Below, one piece after another: positions 44,517 to 52,192 of a DNA stretch of 64,000 nt. The stretch comes from an uncultured Gemmataceae bacterium (GTDB taxonomy: Bacteria > Planctomycetota > Planctomycetia > Gemmatales > Gemmataceae): positions 62,001 through 126,000 of the forward strand of contig CALDUY010000013.1 in assembly GCA_937923405.1 (NCBI GenBank), written 5' to 3'. A program made the position numbers and the translations under genes. Every line of letters starts with the position of its first letter. The first letter of the stretch is position 1. The notes under the pieces were generated by a model. That model saw only the letters and a program-made list of their open reading frames with translations. It did no database searches and had not been told where the DNA came from.

Positions 44517-44680
44517 GGCAGCACCTGACGAAAGAGGACGGAGCTACTCGTCATTATCGAGATGCCCGATGATCCGCCAAGGCGATTCCTTTTCTACTTC
44601 TCTCTGCACAATATCACGGAGACTGCGAAATCAATTTCCGGAAGTGCTCCCGTAAAGCACTATCCCAGAGGAGGTTCACG

Positions 44681-45919
44681 TTGTTCAAGTACATCGCGGG
44701 TTGGAGCGTGCTATTGCCGACGCTATGGGTGCTTCCCCAACAGGAGCTGCGTCCTGTCGCGTTGAAGTCCAAAGTCACCTCCGTGCAACCAATGACGGGA
44801 ATTGTGCTATGGGCTACGAATCCCCAGGTCGCCAAGGCTCCGATTCAACTGGAATACTCCTATGTTCGTTACGATGAAGTCGTCCAGGAGAAGGGCAAGT
44901 ACGATTGGTCGCGTGTCGATCGGTTACTCGACGAGATCGCCTCGCGCAAGCATCAGGCGATTCTTCGCTGGCACGATACCTATGTGGGCAAACCAACTAG
45001 GGTGCCCGCGTACATCAAAGCAATGAAGGATTACCGAGAGACGACCGCCAAAAGCGAGAAGAAACTGACCGGCTTTCCCGATTGGTCGCATCCGGAATGG
45101 CGGCGATTTGTACTGGAGTTTTTCGATCGTTTTTCTCAGCGTTATGATTGCGACCCGCGGCTGGCCTTCGTGCAGGTCGGGTTTGGTTTGTGGGCCGAGT
45201 ATCACATCTACGATGGGCCAATGCAGCTGGGAAAGACCTTTCCCTCACGCGAGTTTCAGGCCGAATTCGCTCAGCATCTTAGCCGATGCTTCCGCCAGAC
45301 GCCGTGGATGATCTCGGTGGACGCGGCTGGTGACCACGCTCCGTTCGCCTCGCAGAAGAAACTCCTCGACTTGCCGTTCGGGGTCTTCGACGATTCCTTC
45401 AACCACAAGCGGCACAAGGAAGAAAACGAGCCAAACTGGATCCGTTTAGGACGTGATCGGTGGAAGATCGCGCCAGCGGGCGGCGAGTTCAGTTTCTTCG
45501 AGCCGCGGGACCAGAAGGAAGCGCTCGCCGCTAAGGGGCCGCACGGCATCCCCTTCGAGCAGCACGCCGCTCGCTTCCATCTCTCGTGGATCATTGGCGA
45601 CGATCAACCGCGGGTTCAATCGTTCGACCGCATTCGCCAAGCAGGGATGGCCTGCGGCTATCGCTTTCAGATCACGCGCTTTGAGACGTCGAACACTCGT
45701 TCGCTGGTAGTGGTGAAGAACACGGGCATTGCGCCTATCTATCAGGATGCGTTTCCCGCTGTGAACGGCATTCGCGCGAAGACGAGTTTGAAAGGGCTGT
45801 TGCCCGGAGAGAGCCGCCGCTTTGAAATCGCTGCTGGAGGTAGTTCGCCGAAACTGACCCTCGAAGCGGATCGCCTGGTACGCGGTCAGCGAATCGAGTT
45901 TGACGCTGATCTACCCTGA
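44681..45919 (+). CDS. Secreted DUF4832-like glycosidase-fold protein
   Basis: 412 residues. The start is TTG at 44681, fixed by a strong AGAGGAGG 6-7 nt upstream; the first 20 residues are a signal-like segment. The barrel region has VRYDEVVQEKGKYDWSRVDRL, DWSHPEWRRFVLEFFDRFSQRY and VQVGFGLWAEYHIYDG, typical of DUF4832 proteins, which share a TIM barrel with beta-galactosidase-like glycosidases. A C-terminal beta domain (~320-412) completes the family layout. The Glu in LWAEYH is a candidate acid/base. The substrate is unknown; polysaccharide binding or cleavage is likely. Confidence 0.78.
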   Translation: MFKYIAGWSVLLPTLWVLPQQELRPVALKSKVTSVQPMTGIVLWATNPQVAKAPIQLEYSYVRYDEVVQEKGKYDWSRVDRLLDEIASRKHQAILRWHDTYVGKPTRVPAYIKAMKDYRETTAKSEKKLTGFPDWSHPEWRRFVLEFFDRFSQRYDCDPRLAFVQVGFGLWAEYHIYDGPMQLGKTFPSREFQAEFAQHLSRCFRQTPWMISVDAAGDHAPFASQKKLLDLPFGVFDDSFNHKRHKEENEPNWIRLGRDRWKIAPAGGEFSFFEPRDQKEALAAKGPHGIPFEQHAARFHLSWIIGDDQPRVQSFDRIRQAGMACGYRFQITRFETSNTRSLVVVKNTGIAPIYQDAFPAVNGIRAKTSLKGLLPGESRRFEIAAGGSSPKLTLEADRLVRGQRIEFDADLP

Positions 45920-45956
45920 AACGCCGAGAGAAATTCGCCCCAGAGGAGGAAGTCTC

Positions 45957-46073
45957 ATGTTGCTGCTCACCGCCACGCTGGCACAGTCCTCAGTGCTGGT
46001 TTCCCGTCCGTGGCGCTGGACCTGCGCCGAGTTCTATCGACTGGGCGAGCTGGGCCTGTTTGAAGGCCGATGA
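45957..46073 (+). pseudogene. Uma2-family N-terminal remnant
   Basis: A 38-codon frame with an excellent AGGAGGA ribosome site reads RPWRWTCAEFYRLGELGLFEGR then stops. This matches the N-terminus of Uma2 (DUF820) putative nucleases, which continue RVELIDGEI..MSP. Just after the stop the same frame gives A-MSPLA, so about ten codons around the stop seem lost or altered and the rest is missing. A remnant is the best reading; a real 38-residue peptide is less likely. Confidence 0.6.
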
Positions 46074-46093
46074 GCTATGTCACCGCTGGCCGC

Positions 46094-46124
46094 GCCGTTG
46101 GCCACCTTGCGCGTGGCCAACGGC
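46094..46124. repeat. Perfect 12-bp-stem palindrome
   Basis: gccgttggccac (46094-46105) and gtggccaacggc (46113-46124) flank a 7-nt loop. It lies just after the Uma2 remnant, without a T-tract. The remaining bases of the 489-base gap up to hsp20 show no gene. Confidence 0.65.
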
Positions 46125-46339
46125 TGGCGTGAGCAACTTGGCACTAGCTCAATCAAGAACAACTCGTGCTTGTTACCCCCTTGTCTAGAAGCTGGTAGCT
46201 GCGAAAAATAATAGGTGAGAACAGTTGTAAAACAGCTACCCACACGGACGCGATTGCGTCACTTAGCCAGCCACCACGCCATCCCTAACAATGCGAACCC
46301 ATCCAGGCTCGGGAAGCGTGGATTGGTCCGAGGAGCTTA

Positions 46340-46363
46340 TTGGAGATTTGCTGGAATCTCCAG
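46340..46363 (+). promoter_or_regulatory. Palindrome in the hsp20 upstream region
   Basis: ttggagatt (46340-46348) pairs with aatctccag (46355-46363) around a 6-nt loop, ending 45 nt before the hsp20 start. It may be an operator or an RNA element for heat control; it does not match the CIRCE consensus. Confidence 0.35.
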
Positions 46364-46408
46364 TGGTTTAACCGTTGAGGCTATGCGTTTTTCAAAAGGA
46401 GGTGTGCG

Positions 46409-46867
46409 ATGAATCTGATACCTTGGCGAGGAGGACTGACCAGTACCTTCCAACAGTTTCAGCGCGAGATGGATCAGATGTTTCAGCGGTTCTTTGGAGA
46501 CGCCGAAGAGAATGGAAGCCGGTCGAGCTTAATCTCTTGGTCTCCGCGGGTGGATGTCGAAGAGGACGACAAACAGTTTCTGGTTAAGGCGGACCTGCCT
46601 GGGGTCGATCCCAAGGATGTGGAAGTCTTCGTCGTGGACAACACCTTAACGCTGCGAGGCCAACGCAAGGAGCAGCGCGAGGAGAAGGGCAAGAACTTCC
46701 ATCGTCTGGAGCGATTCGAAGGGCAGTTCTATCGAGAAATCTCGCTGCCGCGCGGCATCGACGCCGACAAGATTCAGGCCAAAAGCACCAATGGCGTGCT
46801 GACGGTGACGATTCCGAAACTCGCCCAGGCTCAGCCGAAGAAGATCACGGTCCATGCTGAGAAGTAA
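46409..46867 (+). CDS. Hsp20/alpha-crystallin small heat shock protein
   Basis: 152 residues with the alpha-crystallin domain (~45-140): SPRVDVEEDDKQFLVKADLPG, VEVFVVDNTLTLRGQRKEQ, and the C-terminal KSTNGVLTVTIPKLA; the GVLTVTIPK signature is complete. A terminal I-x-I/V-like motif is weak (KKITVHAEK). It is an ATP-independent holdase that binds unfolding proteins in the cytoplasm. AAGGAGG lies about 6 nt before the ATG. A palindrome upstream may be regulatory. Confidence 0.95.
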   Translation: MNLIPWRGGLTSTFQQFQREMDQMFQRFFGDAEENGSRSSLISWSPRVDVEEDDKQFLVKADLPGVDPKDVEVFVVDNTLTLRGQRKEQREEKGKNFHRLERFEGQFYREISLPRGIDADKIQAKSTNGVLTVTIPKLAQAQPKKITVHAEK

Positions 46868-46969
46868 GGCGTGCCTTCCGTGCATCGACGGAGCGAGTAG
46901 TTTGGAGTGGACGCGCGAGCAGGGGCACCTATCCACCCTTGCTCAGTTGGCGTCGCCGAAGTTATAGCT

Positions 46970-48124
46970 TCACTTAGGCACATTCCAAAGGCGAAGTATT
47001 TTGTCGTCGCCGCCGGACAAGGCTCGCTGGCCGTCCGGCGTCCAGGCGACGGCGTAGACGCGGCCTTCCGGCTCTTCCCAGCGATACAGAATTTTACCTG
47101 TGGCTGTGTCGAGGACGAACACTTTGTTGGTTTCGCCAGCCAGGAATCGCTTGCCATCGGGGGAGAACGCCACCGCTTCGATGTTATTATCCGGCATGGG
47201 ATAGCGTCGCAATAGCTTGCCGGTGTCCACGTCCCAGAGTTTGCACGACTGATCGCGACCGCTGGTCAAGATCGTCTTGCCGTCCGGTGAGAAGCACAGT
47301 CCCTCGACGTGGCCCTCGTGGGCGTTGGCTCCAATCACCAGCGGCTTGCCCGACTCGACATCCCAGATCCGAAAACTCTTGTCGTTGCATCCAGCCGAGG
47401 CGATTTTCTTGCCGTCCGGCGAAAAGACCGCTCGCCAAATCCAACCGGTGTGGCCCTCGAATTTGCGGACCTCCTTGCCTGTCTCGGTTTCGTACAGACG
47501 CATGACCAGATCCTCTTCCGCCCCGCTGGAGAGGACATACTTGCCGTCCGGTGAGAAGGCCGCCGCGTAGACCCGCCCCCCGTGGCCTAGGTACTTGCGC
47601 AACTCCTTGCCCGTCGCTAGATCCCACAACCGCAAGGCTTTGCCCATGGCATCTGAAGTCAGCACCTTGGTCTCGTCCGGCGAGAACACAGCGCACCAGG
47701 CCCAAGTGTTGTGCGGGCCGAATCGTTTTATCTCTTTGCCTGTGATCAAATCCCAGAGTCGCACGGTGGCATCCATCGAGGCGGTCAACGCTGTCTTGCC
47801 GTCCCGAGAAACGGCGATGTGGCGGATGGCTCCCTCGTGTCCTTTGAATTCGCGAAGGTCTAAGGTCCGCAGCAGAAGAATGGTACGCAGACGCACGTCG
47901 GGGTCGGCGTGACTGTTGGCCGCCTTGCGAATCAGCGGCACGGCGCGGTCCCCTAGCTCGCGTAGTTTCTGCTCTGCTGCTTGTCGCGCCTCCCCACTGT
48001 CCGCGCCGAGTTGGTCGATCAACCGGGCGATCTCCTTTTCCGACTCGTCGGCCCAACTCGCCGAGCCAAGCCCTCCCAGCGAAACGGCCAGAAGCACGAC
48101 GAACACGCGAGTATGAGCGGACAT
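46970..48124 (-). CDS. Secreted WD40 protein with N-terminal HEAT-like region
   Basis: 384 residues: signal peptide (~1-25, ending ASWAD), a helical HEAT-like segment (~28-85, EARQAAEQKLRELGDRAVPLI), and seven WD40 repeats (~92-384; FSPDGKYVLSSGAEE, FRIWDVESGKPL, LRLWNVPK) that close one propeller. It probably acts as an envelope scaffold. GGAGGG is ~9 nt before the ATG. It converges with hsp20, 102 nt apart, with no obvious terminator between them. Confidence 0.92.
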   Translation of the reverse strand: MSAHTRVFVVLLAVSLGGLGSASWADESEKEIARLIDQLGADSGEARQAAEQKLRELGDRAVPLIRKAANSHADPDVRLRTILLLRTLDLREFKGHEGAIRHIAVSRDGKTALTASMDATVRLWDLITGKEIKRFGPHNTWAWCAVFSPDETKVLTSDAMGKALRLWDLATGKELRKYLGHGGRVYAAAFSPDGKYVLSSGAEEDLVMRLYETETGKEVRKFEGHTGWIWRAVFSPDGKKIASAGCNDKSFRIWDVESGKPLVIGANAHEGHVEGLCFSPDGKTILTSGRDQSCKLWDVDTGKLLRRYPMPDNNIEAVAFSPDGKRFLAGETNKVFVLDTATGKILYRWEEPEGRVYAVAWTPDGQRALSGGDDKILRLWNVPK

Positions 48125-48216
48125 AGCGGAAATCCCTCCAAGCCCGATGCAACGTCACGAGATCATCATGACAGTCAGACAAGCGGTCGGCAACGGGGGT
48201 TTGGCCCTTGTTGTTG

Positions 48217-49590
48217 TCAGGGGGAATCGAGTTGGCCAAACAGCCCGCCGCGTTTGCCGATCTGCCCAGTCAGATGCAGCCCTTCCAGCAGAAACTCGGC
48301 ACTCGACGCCACCGGCTCCCCCAAGGCGCGGGCCTGCGGCTCCAAGGGCGTGCCGCGGATTTGTTGCTCGATGGCTGCGTCGCTGACCTGATCGCCCACC
48401 AGAATGCGTCCGCCGGCCTGGAACCAGTCACGCACGCATCGAAGAGAACTAAGATCGGTATACTCGACAAAAACGGCGCGAATCGCTTCGCGGAGCAGGT
48501 CGGTGACGAAGCGATCCTCTTGTCCTTCTTCGTCCAGCAGCAACTCCAACTTTCCCCGAGCGCCGGCGAGCAGGGCTGGCAGATCGCTGATGCGAGGCAC
48601 CGCTTGAGGCTCTCCCAACCGAGCGGCGCGGCGCTCGGCGCTGGAGATCACCAGTTCTCGACCAGCGATGGCTAGGCGAACGCTGACCCCAGACTGCTGG
48701 TTCACCTCCGAATGAGTTCGCGCGCGGCGAGCTACTTCTTCGATGATGTCCTTGATAAAGCGCGGCACGACGATCGATACTCCGTCGCGCTGCTCCCAAG
48801 CGCTGGCGTCGGTAACGGCCACCGCTTCCGCCCGCGTGCGCGGATAGTGCGTTCGCACCACACTGCCGATGCGGTCTTTCAACGGTGTGACAATCCGTCC
48901 TCGACTGGTGTAATCCTCGGGGTTAGCACTGAAGACCAGGCAGAGATCCAACTCGAAGCGGACTGGAAAGCCGCGTAGCTGAACGTCGCGCTCCTGCAAC
49001 AGGTTGAACAGACCGACCTGAATCTTCGGAGCCAGATCGGGCAACTCATTGAGGCAAAAGATGCCGCGATTGGCTCGGGGGATCAGCCCAAAATGCAGCG
49101 ACTCCTCGTCGGCCAGAGAGGCTCCGCGAACGTGTTTCAGCAGATCAATGTCGCCAAACAGATCGGCCATCGTCACGTCTGGAGTGGCCAACTTCTCTAG
49201 ATAGCGTTGCTGGCGCGGCAGCCAGTCGATTGGGGTAGCATCGCCCAACTGAGCGAGCCGTTGCCGAGCCTGCGAGCTAATCGGGGCCAGCGGATCATCG
49301 CGTAGCTCGCAGCCGGCCACGACGGGAATGACGGGATCAAGCAAGTCGACGAGCTGCCGCAACAAGCGCGTCTTGCCCTGGCCCCGGCTTCCCAGCAGCA
49401 ACAGATCATGCCGGGCCAGCAGCGCATCGATGACCTGGGGCAGTACCGTGTCCTCGTAACCCACCATACCGGGCAGAATCGGACGGCCCGTGGCGAGGCG
49501 TTCGAGTAGGTTCTGACGCAGTTCCTCTTTGACACGACGGGGTCGATAACCCGATTCTCGCAGTTCGCCGACATTTTTCGGCAGATTCAT
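48217..49590 (-). CDS. MoxR/Mg-chelatase-like AAA ATPase
   Basis: 457 residues. The ATPase core (~35-290) has Walker A GSRGQGKTRLL, a Walker B-like region GIFCLNELPDLAPKIQ (with Glu, as in ChlI), the sensor 1 CLVFSANPEDYTSRGRIVTPLKDRIG, and Arg finger positions. The C-terminal part (~290-457) is helical and lacks a von Willebrand domain. It resembles the ChlI/MoxR group that remodels or loads metal into partner complexes; no VWA partner gene adjoins. AAGGAG precedes the ATG by about 11 nt. Confidence 0.85.
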   Translation of the reverse strand: MNLPKNVGELRESGYRPRRVKEELRQNLLERLATGRPILPGMVGYEDTVLPQVIDALLARHDLLLLGSRGQGKTRLLRQLVDLLDPVIPVVAGCELRDDPLAPISSQARQRLAQLGDATPIDWLPRQQRYLEKLATPDVTMADLFGDIDLLKHVRGASLADEESLHFGLIPRANRGIFCLNELPDLAPKIQVGLFNLLQERDVQLRGFPVRFELDLCLVFSANPEDYTSRGRIVTPLKDRIGSVVRTHYPRTRAEAVAVTDASAWEQRDGVSIVVPRFIKDIIEEVARRARTHSEVNQQSGVSVRLAIAGRELVISSAERRAARLGEPQAVPRISDLPALLAGARGKLELLLDEEGQEDRFVTDLLREAIRAVFVEYTDLSSLRCVRDWFQAGGRILVGDQVSDAAIEQQIRGTPLEPQARALGEPVASSAEFLLEGLHLTGQIGKRGGLFGQLDSP

Positions 49591-49926
49591 CAGATTTTTT
49601 CTCCTTGCTCCAGAACGACTTAGGACAGAATTCTTCAGAAGAGATTGCCCAGCTTGACGGGTTGCCGGCAGATCGCTACGAAGAGATTACCTTCGACCCC
49701 CTACGGGCCAAAATCCTACCGGATTCGCCCTGCCGTGGCAGTCACGGAAGTGTCGATTTTTTGCGATGATCCGTCCACGCTTCTCGTACCGTTGCCAGGG
49801 AGTCTTTCCCGGCCTCCAGGTCGAGATTCGCAGGGCTGGGAGAAGGTCGAGAGTGGTCCGCGACGATACCACGAGGGTCCATAGGAGGTGGCCCTCCCGA
49901 CGTTTACTTGTGAAGAGGACAACCTG
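49591..49926. other. Intergenic region before the Asp-rich protein
   Basis: About 336 bases between divergent genes. There is no recognisable coding frame or repeat; promoters for both sides are expected. An in-frame GTG at 49888 with ATAGGAG upstream is an alternative start for the next gene. Confidence 0.4.
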
Positions 49927-50247
49927 ATGTTCGGTGGCACCTTGTTTCATTCTCTCTTGCTGCATCCCCAGGTGGACAGCGCTTGTCTCCTCGATGAGGA
50001 AGATCCCTTTATCATCATCGCCAGTCGCGATGATGATGACGAGGACGACGACGACGACGACGACTTCGACGATGATGAGGACGACTTCGACGATGATTTC
50101 GACGATGACGACCTCGATGACGACGACCTCGACGACGAAGACCTCGATGAGGACTTCGATGATGAAGACTTTGACGACGATGACTTTGATGACGACGACG
50201 ATGATGATGACGACGATGATGACGATTTTGATGATGACGACGATTGA
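49927..50247 (+). CDS. Asp-rich low-complexity protein
   Basis: 106 residues. The first ~34 are ordinary (MFGGTLFHSLLLHPQVDSA...), and the last 72 consist of 62 Asp/Glu with single Phe or Leu roughly every fifth residue. The DNA mixes GAC and GAT codons, so it is not a pure triplet repeat and appears to be selected as protein. GAGGA lies ~9 nt before the ATG at 49927; a GTG start at 49888 would add 13 residues. Such acidic proteins may bind cations or basic proteins; no function is established. A strong terminator follows at 50433. Confidence 0.65.
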   Translation: MFGGTLFHSLLLHPQVDSACLLDEEDPFIIIASRDDDDEDDDDDDDFDDDEDDFDDDFDDDDLDDDDLDDEDLDEDFDDEDFDDDDFDDDDDDDDDDDDDFDDDDD

Positions 50248-50339
50248 GTTCGGGAGCTAAGTCGTGAGGTGTGGTTTTCTCCCCTCACTCCTCTCCCACT
50301 AGTGGTTGATTGCAGTTGAACTGTGGGAGGTTCGCGTCT

Positions 50340-50430
50340 TCCGAGCTTCTAAGCGGAGGACGTAAGTCCTCCGTGGAGGGCGAGAAACACGGAGGGCTAA
50401 CGCCCTCCGCTCCGATCAAATCCCACAATT
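50340..50430. repeat. Palindromic repeat family B, two hairpins
   Basis: Hairpins cggaggac-GTAA-gtcctccg (50354-50373) and cggagggc-TAAC-gccctccg (50390-50409) lie between imperfect inverted ends (tgaactgtggga at ~50317 and tcccacaatttca at ~50421). Arms match those at 30755-30925. Confidence 0.75.
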
Positions 50431-50432
50431 TC

Positions 50433-50475
50433 AGCCAGGCGCGGTTGTAGCAATCGCGCCTGGCTCTGTTTTGTT
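50433..50475 (+). terminator. Intrinsic terminator
   Basis: AGCCAGGCGCG (50433-50443) pairs perfectly with CGCGCCTGGCT (50455-50465), loop of 11, followed by ctgttttgtt. It ends the transcript of the Asp-rich gene region. Confidence 0.65.
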
Positions 50476-50515
50476 GAAGATCGGGGAATCGGCCCAGGTT
50501 TGGAGGGGATCGACT

Positions 50516-50543
50516 TTGCATCGCTAAAGGCATCGGTTATAAT
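50516..50543 (+). promoter_or_regulatory. Sigma-70-type promoter of the TPR gene
   Basis: TTGCAT (50516-50521) and TATAAT (50538-50543) are spaced by 16 bases, 38 nt before the ATG at 50582. The -10 is a perfect consensus, one of the few convincing promoters in the window. Confidence 0.6.
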
Positions 50544-50581
50544 CGCGACGGATAACCTAAGCCCAGTCTGTGGGGGAGTCG

Positions 50582-51013
50582 ATGGCTCAACCAGGCAAGC
50601 ACTTCAGTGAAGGCTCGGGATCGCCCACCTCCAACAAGGGTATCAATCGCCACTCCGAGCAGAACCAACTCGATTTTGAACTCGAATTTTTTGCCGGTAT
50701 CCTGCGCCGCCATCCGGACTATGTCGATGTCCTGCGGGTGATGGGCAGCCTCCTTTCTTTGAAAGGCCTGTATGCCGAGGGGCTAAAAATCGATAAACGG
50801 CTGGTGAAATTGCGTCCCGAGGATCCACTGGCTCGCTATAATTTGGCGTGCAGTTACGCCTTGCTGAAACGCTCGACCGCCTCGATCCGCGCTCTGCGTA
50901 AGGCCGTGGAATTGGGCTACCGAGATTTTCGCTATATGCGCGAGGATCATGATCTGGACGCGATCAAGCACGATCCGCGCTTTCGGCAGCTGCTCCTGGA
51001 GTATGAGGAATAG
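50582..51013 (+). CDS. TPR-repeat protein
   Basis: 143 residues. After a hydrophilic N-terminus (~1-30), about two to three TPR-like helical pairs follow (FFAGILRRHPDYVDVLRVMGSL, KRLVKLRPEDPLARYNLACSYALL) and a C-terminal segment YMREDHDLDAIKHDPRFRQLL that is common at the end of planctomycete TPR proteins. ATG 50582 is set by GGGGAG 4 nt upstream. A sigma-70-like promoter sits 38 nt before it. The CoA-transferase gene begins 21 nt downstream, suggesting one transcript. Confidence 0.8.
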   Translation: MAQPGKHFSEGSGSPTSNKGINRHSEQNQLDFELEFFAGILRRHPDYVDVLRVMGSLLSLKGLYAEGLKIDKRLVKLRPEDPLARYNLACSYALLKRSTASIRALRKAVELGYRDFRYMREDHDLDAIKHDPRFRQLLLEYEE

Positions 51014-51034
51014 ATTCGCCTGGGAATCCTAGCC

Positions 51035-52042
51035 ATGACGACCGTCTCCCACGGTCAGGGGCGCTTGCTTTCGGAGGTTTCCTCCGATCAGGCGCGGGCT
51101 TTTTTCGCTACCAAGTCGCGTGCCCGAGAAGACAAGCTAACAACCGTGGCGGACGCCGTCTGTCGCTTGGTTCACGACGGTGACTATCTGGCGATCGGCG
51201 GATTCGGGGCCGACCGCATTCCCACCGCGGTGGTGCATGAGATCGTTCGTCAGCGTCGTCAGAATCTGCGTTTTGCCGGCCATACTGCTACTCATGACTT
51301 TCAGTTGCTCTGTGCGGGAAATCTCCTCGGCACGGGAAAATTACTAGCCGCGGTCGACGTGGCCTACATCGTTGGACTGGAAGCGCGCGGGCTTTCTCCT
51401 CATGCTCGGCGAGTAACAGAGTCCGGCGAGGTCGAGTTCACCGAGTGGAGCAACTACACCCTGGCGGTCCGCTTCAAGGCTGCTGCGATGGGGATACCGT
51501 TTTTGCCGGTTCGCTCTTTGCTGGGTACCGACACGTTCAAATACAGTGCTGCCAAGGCGATCACCTGTCCATTCACTGGCGAAACGTTGGCAGCCATTCC
51601 GGCACTGTATCCGGACGTGGCGGCGATCCACGTTCATGAGGCGGATCGCTTCGGCAACTGTCGCATTCGTGGAACTTCGGTGGCCGACTTCGATCTGGCC
51701 CGGGCGGCCAAGCGACTCATCATCACCTGTGAGCGGTTGCTGCCCGAGGAAGAGATTCGCCGCGATCCGACCCGCACCGTCATTCCGTTCTTCTGTGTCG
51801 ATGCCGTCTGCGAAGTGCCCTTTGGAAGCTATCCAGGCAACATGCCGTATGAGTATTTTTCTGATGAAGAACACTTGAAAGCCTGGATGGAAGCCGAATC
51901 TGATCTGGAACGGTACAAGGCTTGGCTAGCGAAGTATGTCCATGGGGTACAAGACTTTAACGAGTATCTCCAGTTGTGCGGCGGATTAGCTCGTCTTCAG
52001 CAGTTACGACAACAGGAGTTCCTCCTCGATTGGGGAACTTGA
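51035..52042 (+). CDS. CoA-transferase subunit A family protein
   Basis: 335 residues of the family I CoA-transferase alpha type (glutaconate/3-oxoacid CoA-transferase subunit A): GDYLAIGGFGADRIPTAVVHEI (the oxyanion-hole GxGGF-like motif, ~46-60), RFAGHTATHDF, YKAAAMGIPFLPVRS-like positions (~145-160) and PDVAAIHVHEADRFGNCRI. Normally a beta subunit carrying the catalytic Glu follows directly. Here the next gene is a cytochrome, so the beta subunit must be elsewhere or the protein has another use. No Shine-Dalgarno is visible; it follows the TPR gene by 21 nt. Confidence 0.85.
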   Translation: MTTVSHGQGRLLSEVSSDQARAFFATKSRAREDKLTTVADAVCRLVHDGDYLAIGGFGADRIPTAVVHEIVRQRRQNLRFAGHTATHDFQLLCAGNLLGTGKLLAAVDVAYIVGLEARGLSPHARRVTESGEVEFTEWSNYTLAVRFKAAAMGIPFLPVRSLLGTDTFKYSAAKAITCPFTGETLAAIPALYPDVAAIHVHEADRFGNCRIRGTSVADFDLARAAKRLIITCERLLPEEEIRRDPTRTVIPFFCVDAVCEVPFGSYPGNMPYEYFSDEEHLKAWMEAESDLERYKAWLAKYVHGVQDFNEYLQLCGGLARLQQLRQQEFLLDWGT

Positions 52043-52192
52043 GTCCTTTTCAGCTGGCCTCGAAAGATAGACGCCCTTTAGTGTACAATGCCGATATAGG
52101 CGAGGTAGTCCCGCCGTGCGCTTTCTTGAGCCTTCCTGATTTTATTGGTCCTCCAGGCGCGGCTTGCTATCTCATCCGCAATCGGAGGGAGG

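Noticed and set aside
49947..50288. Ser-rich 113-codon minus-strand frame
   Set aside because: It is the antisense of the Asp-rich coding region (GAC/GAT read as GTC/ATC or TCG/TCA); no start signal.
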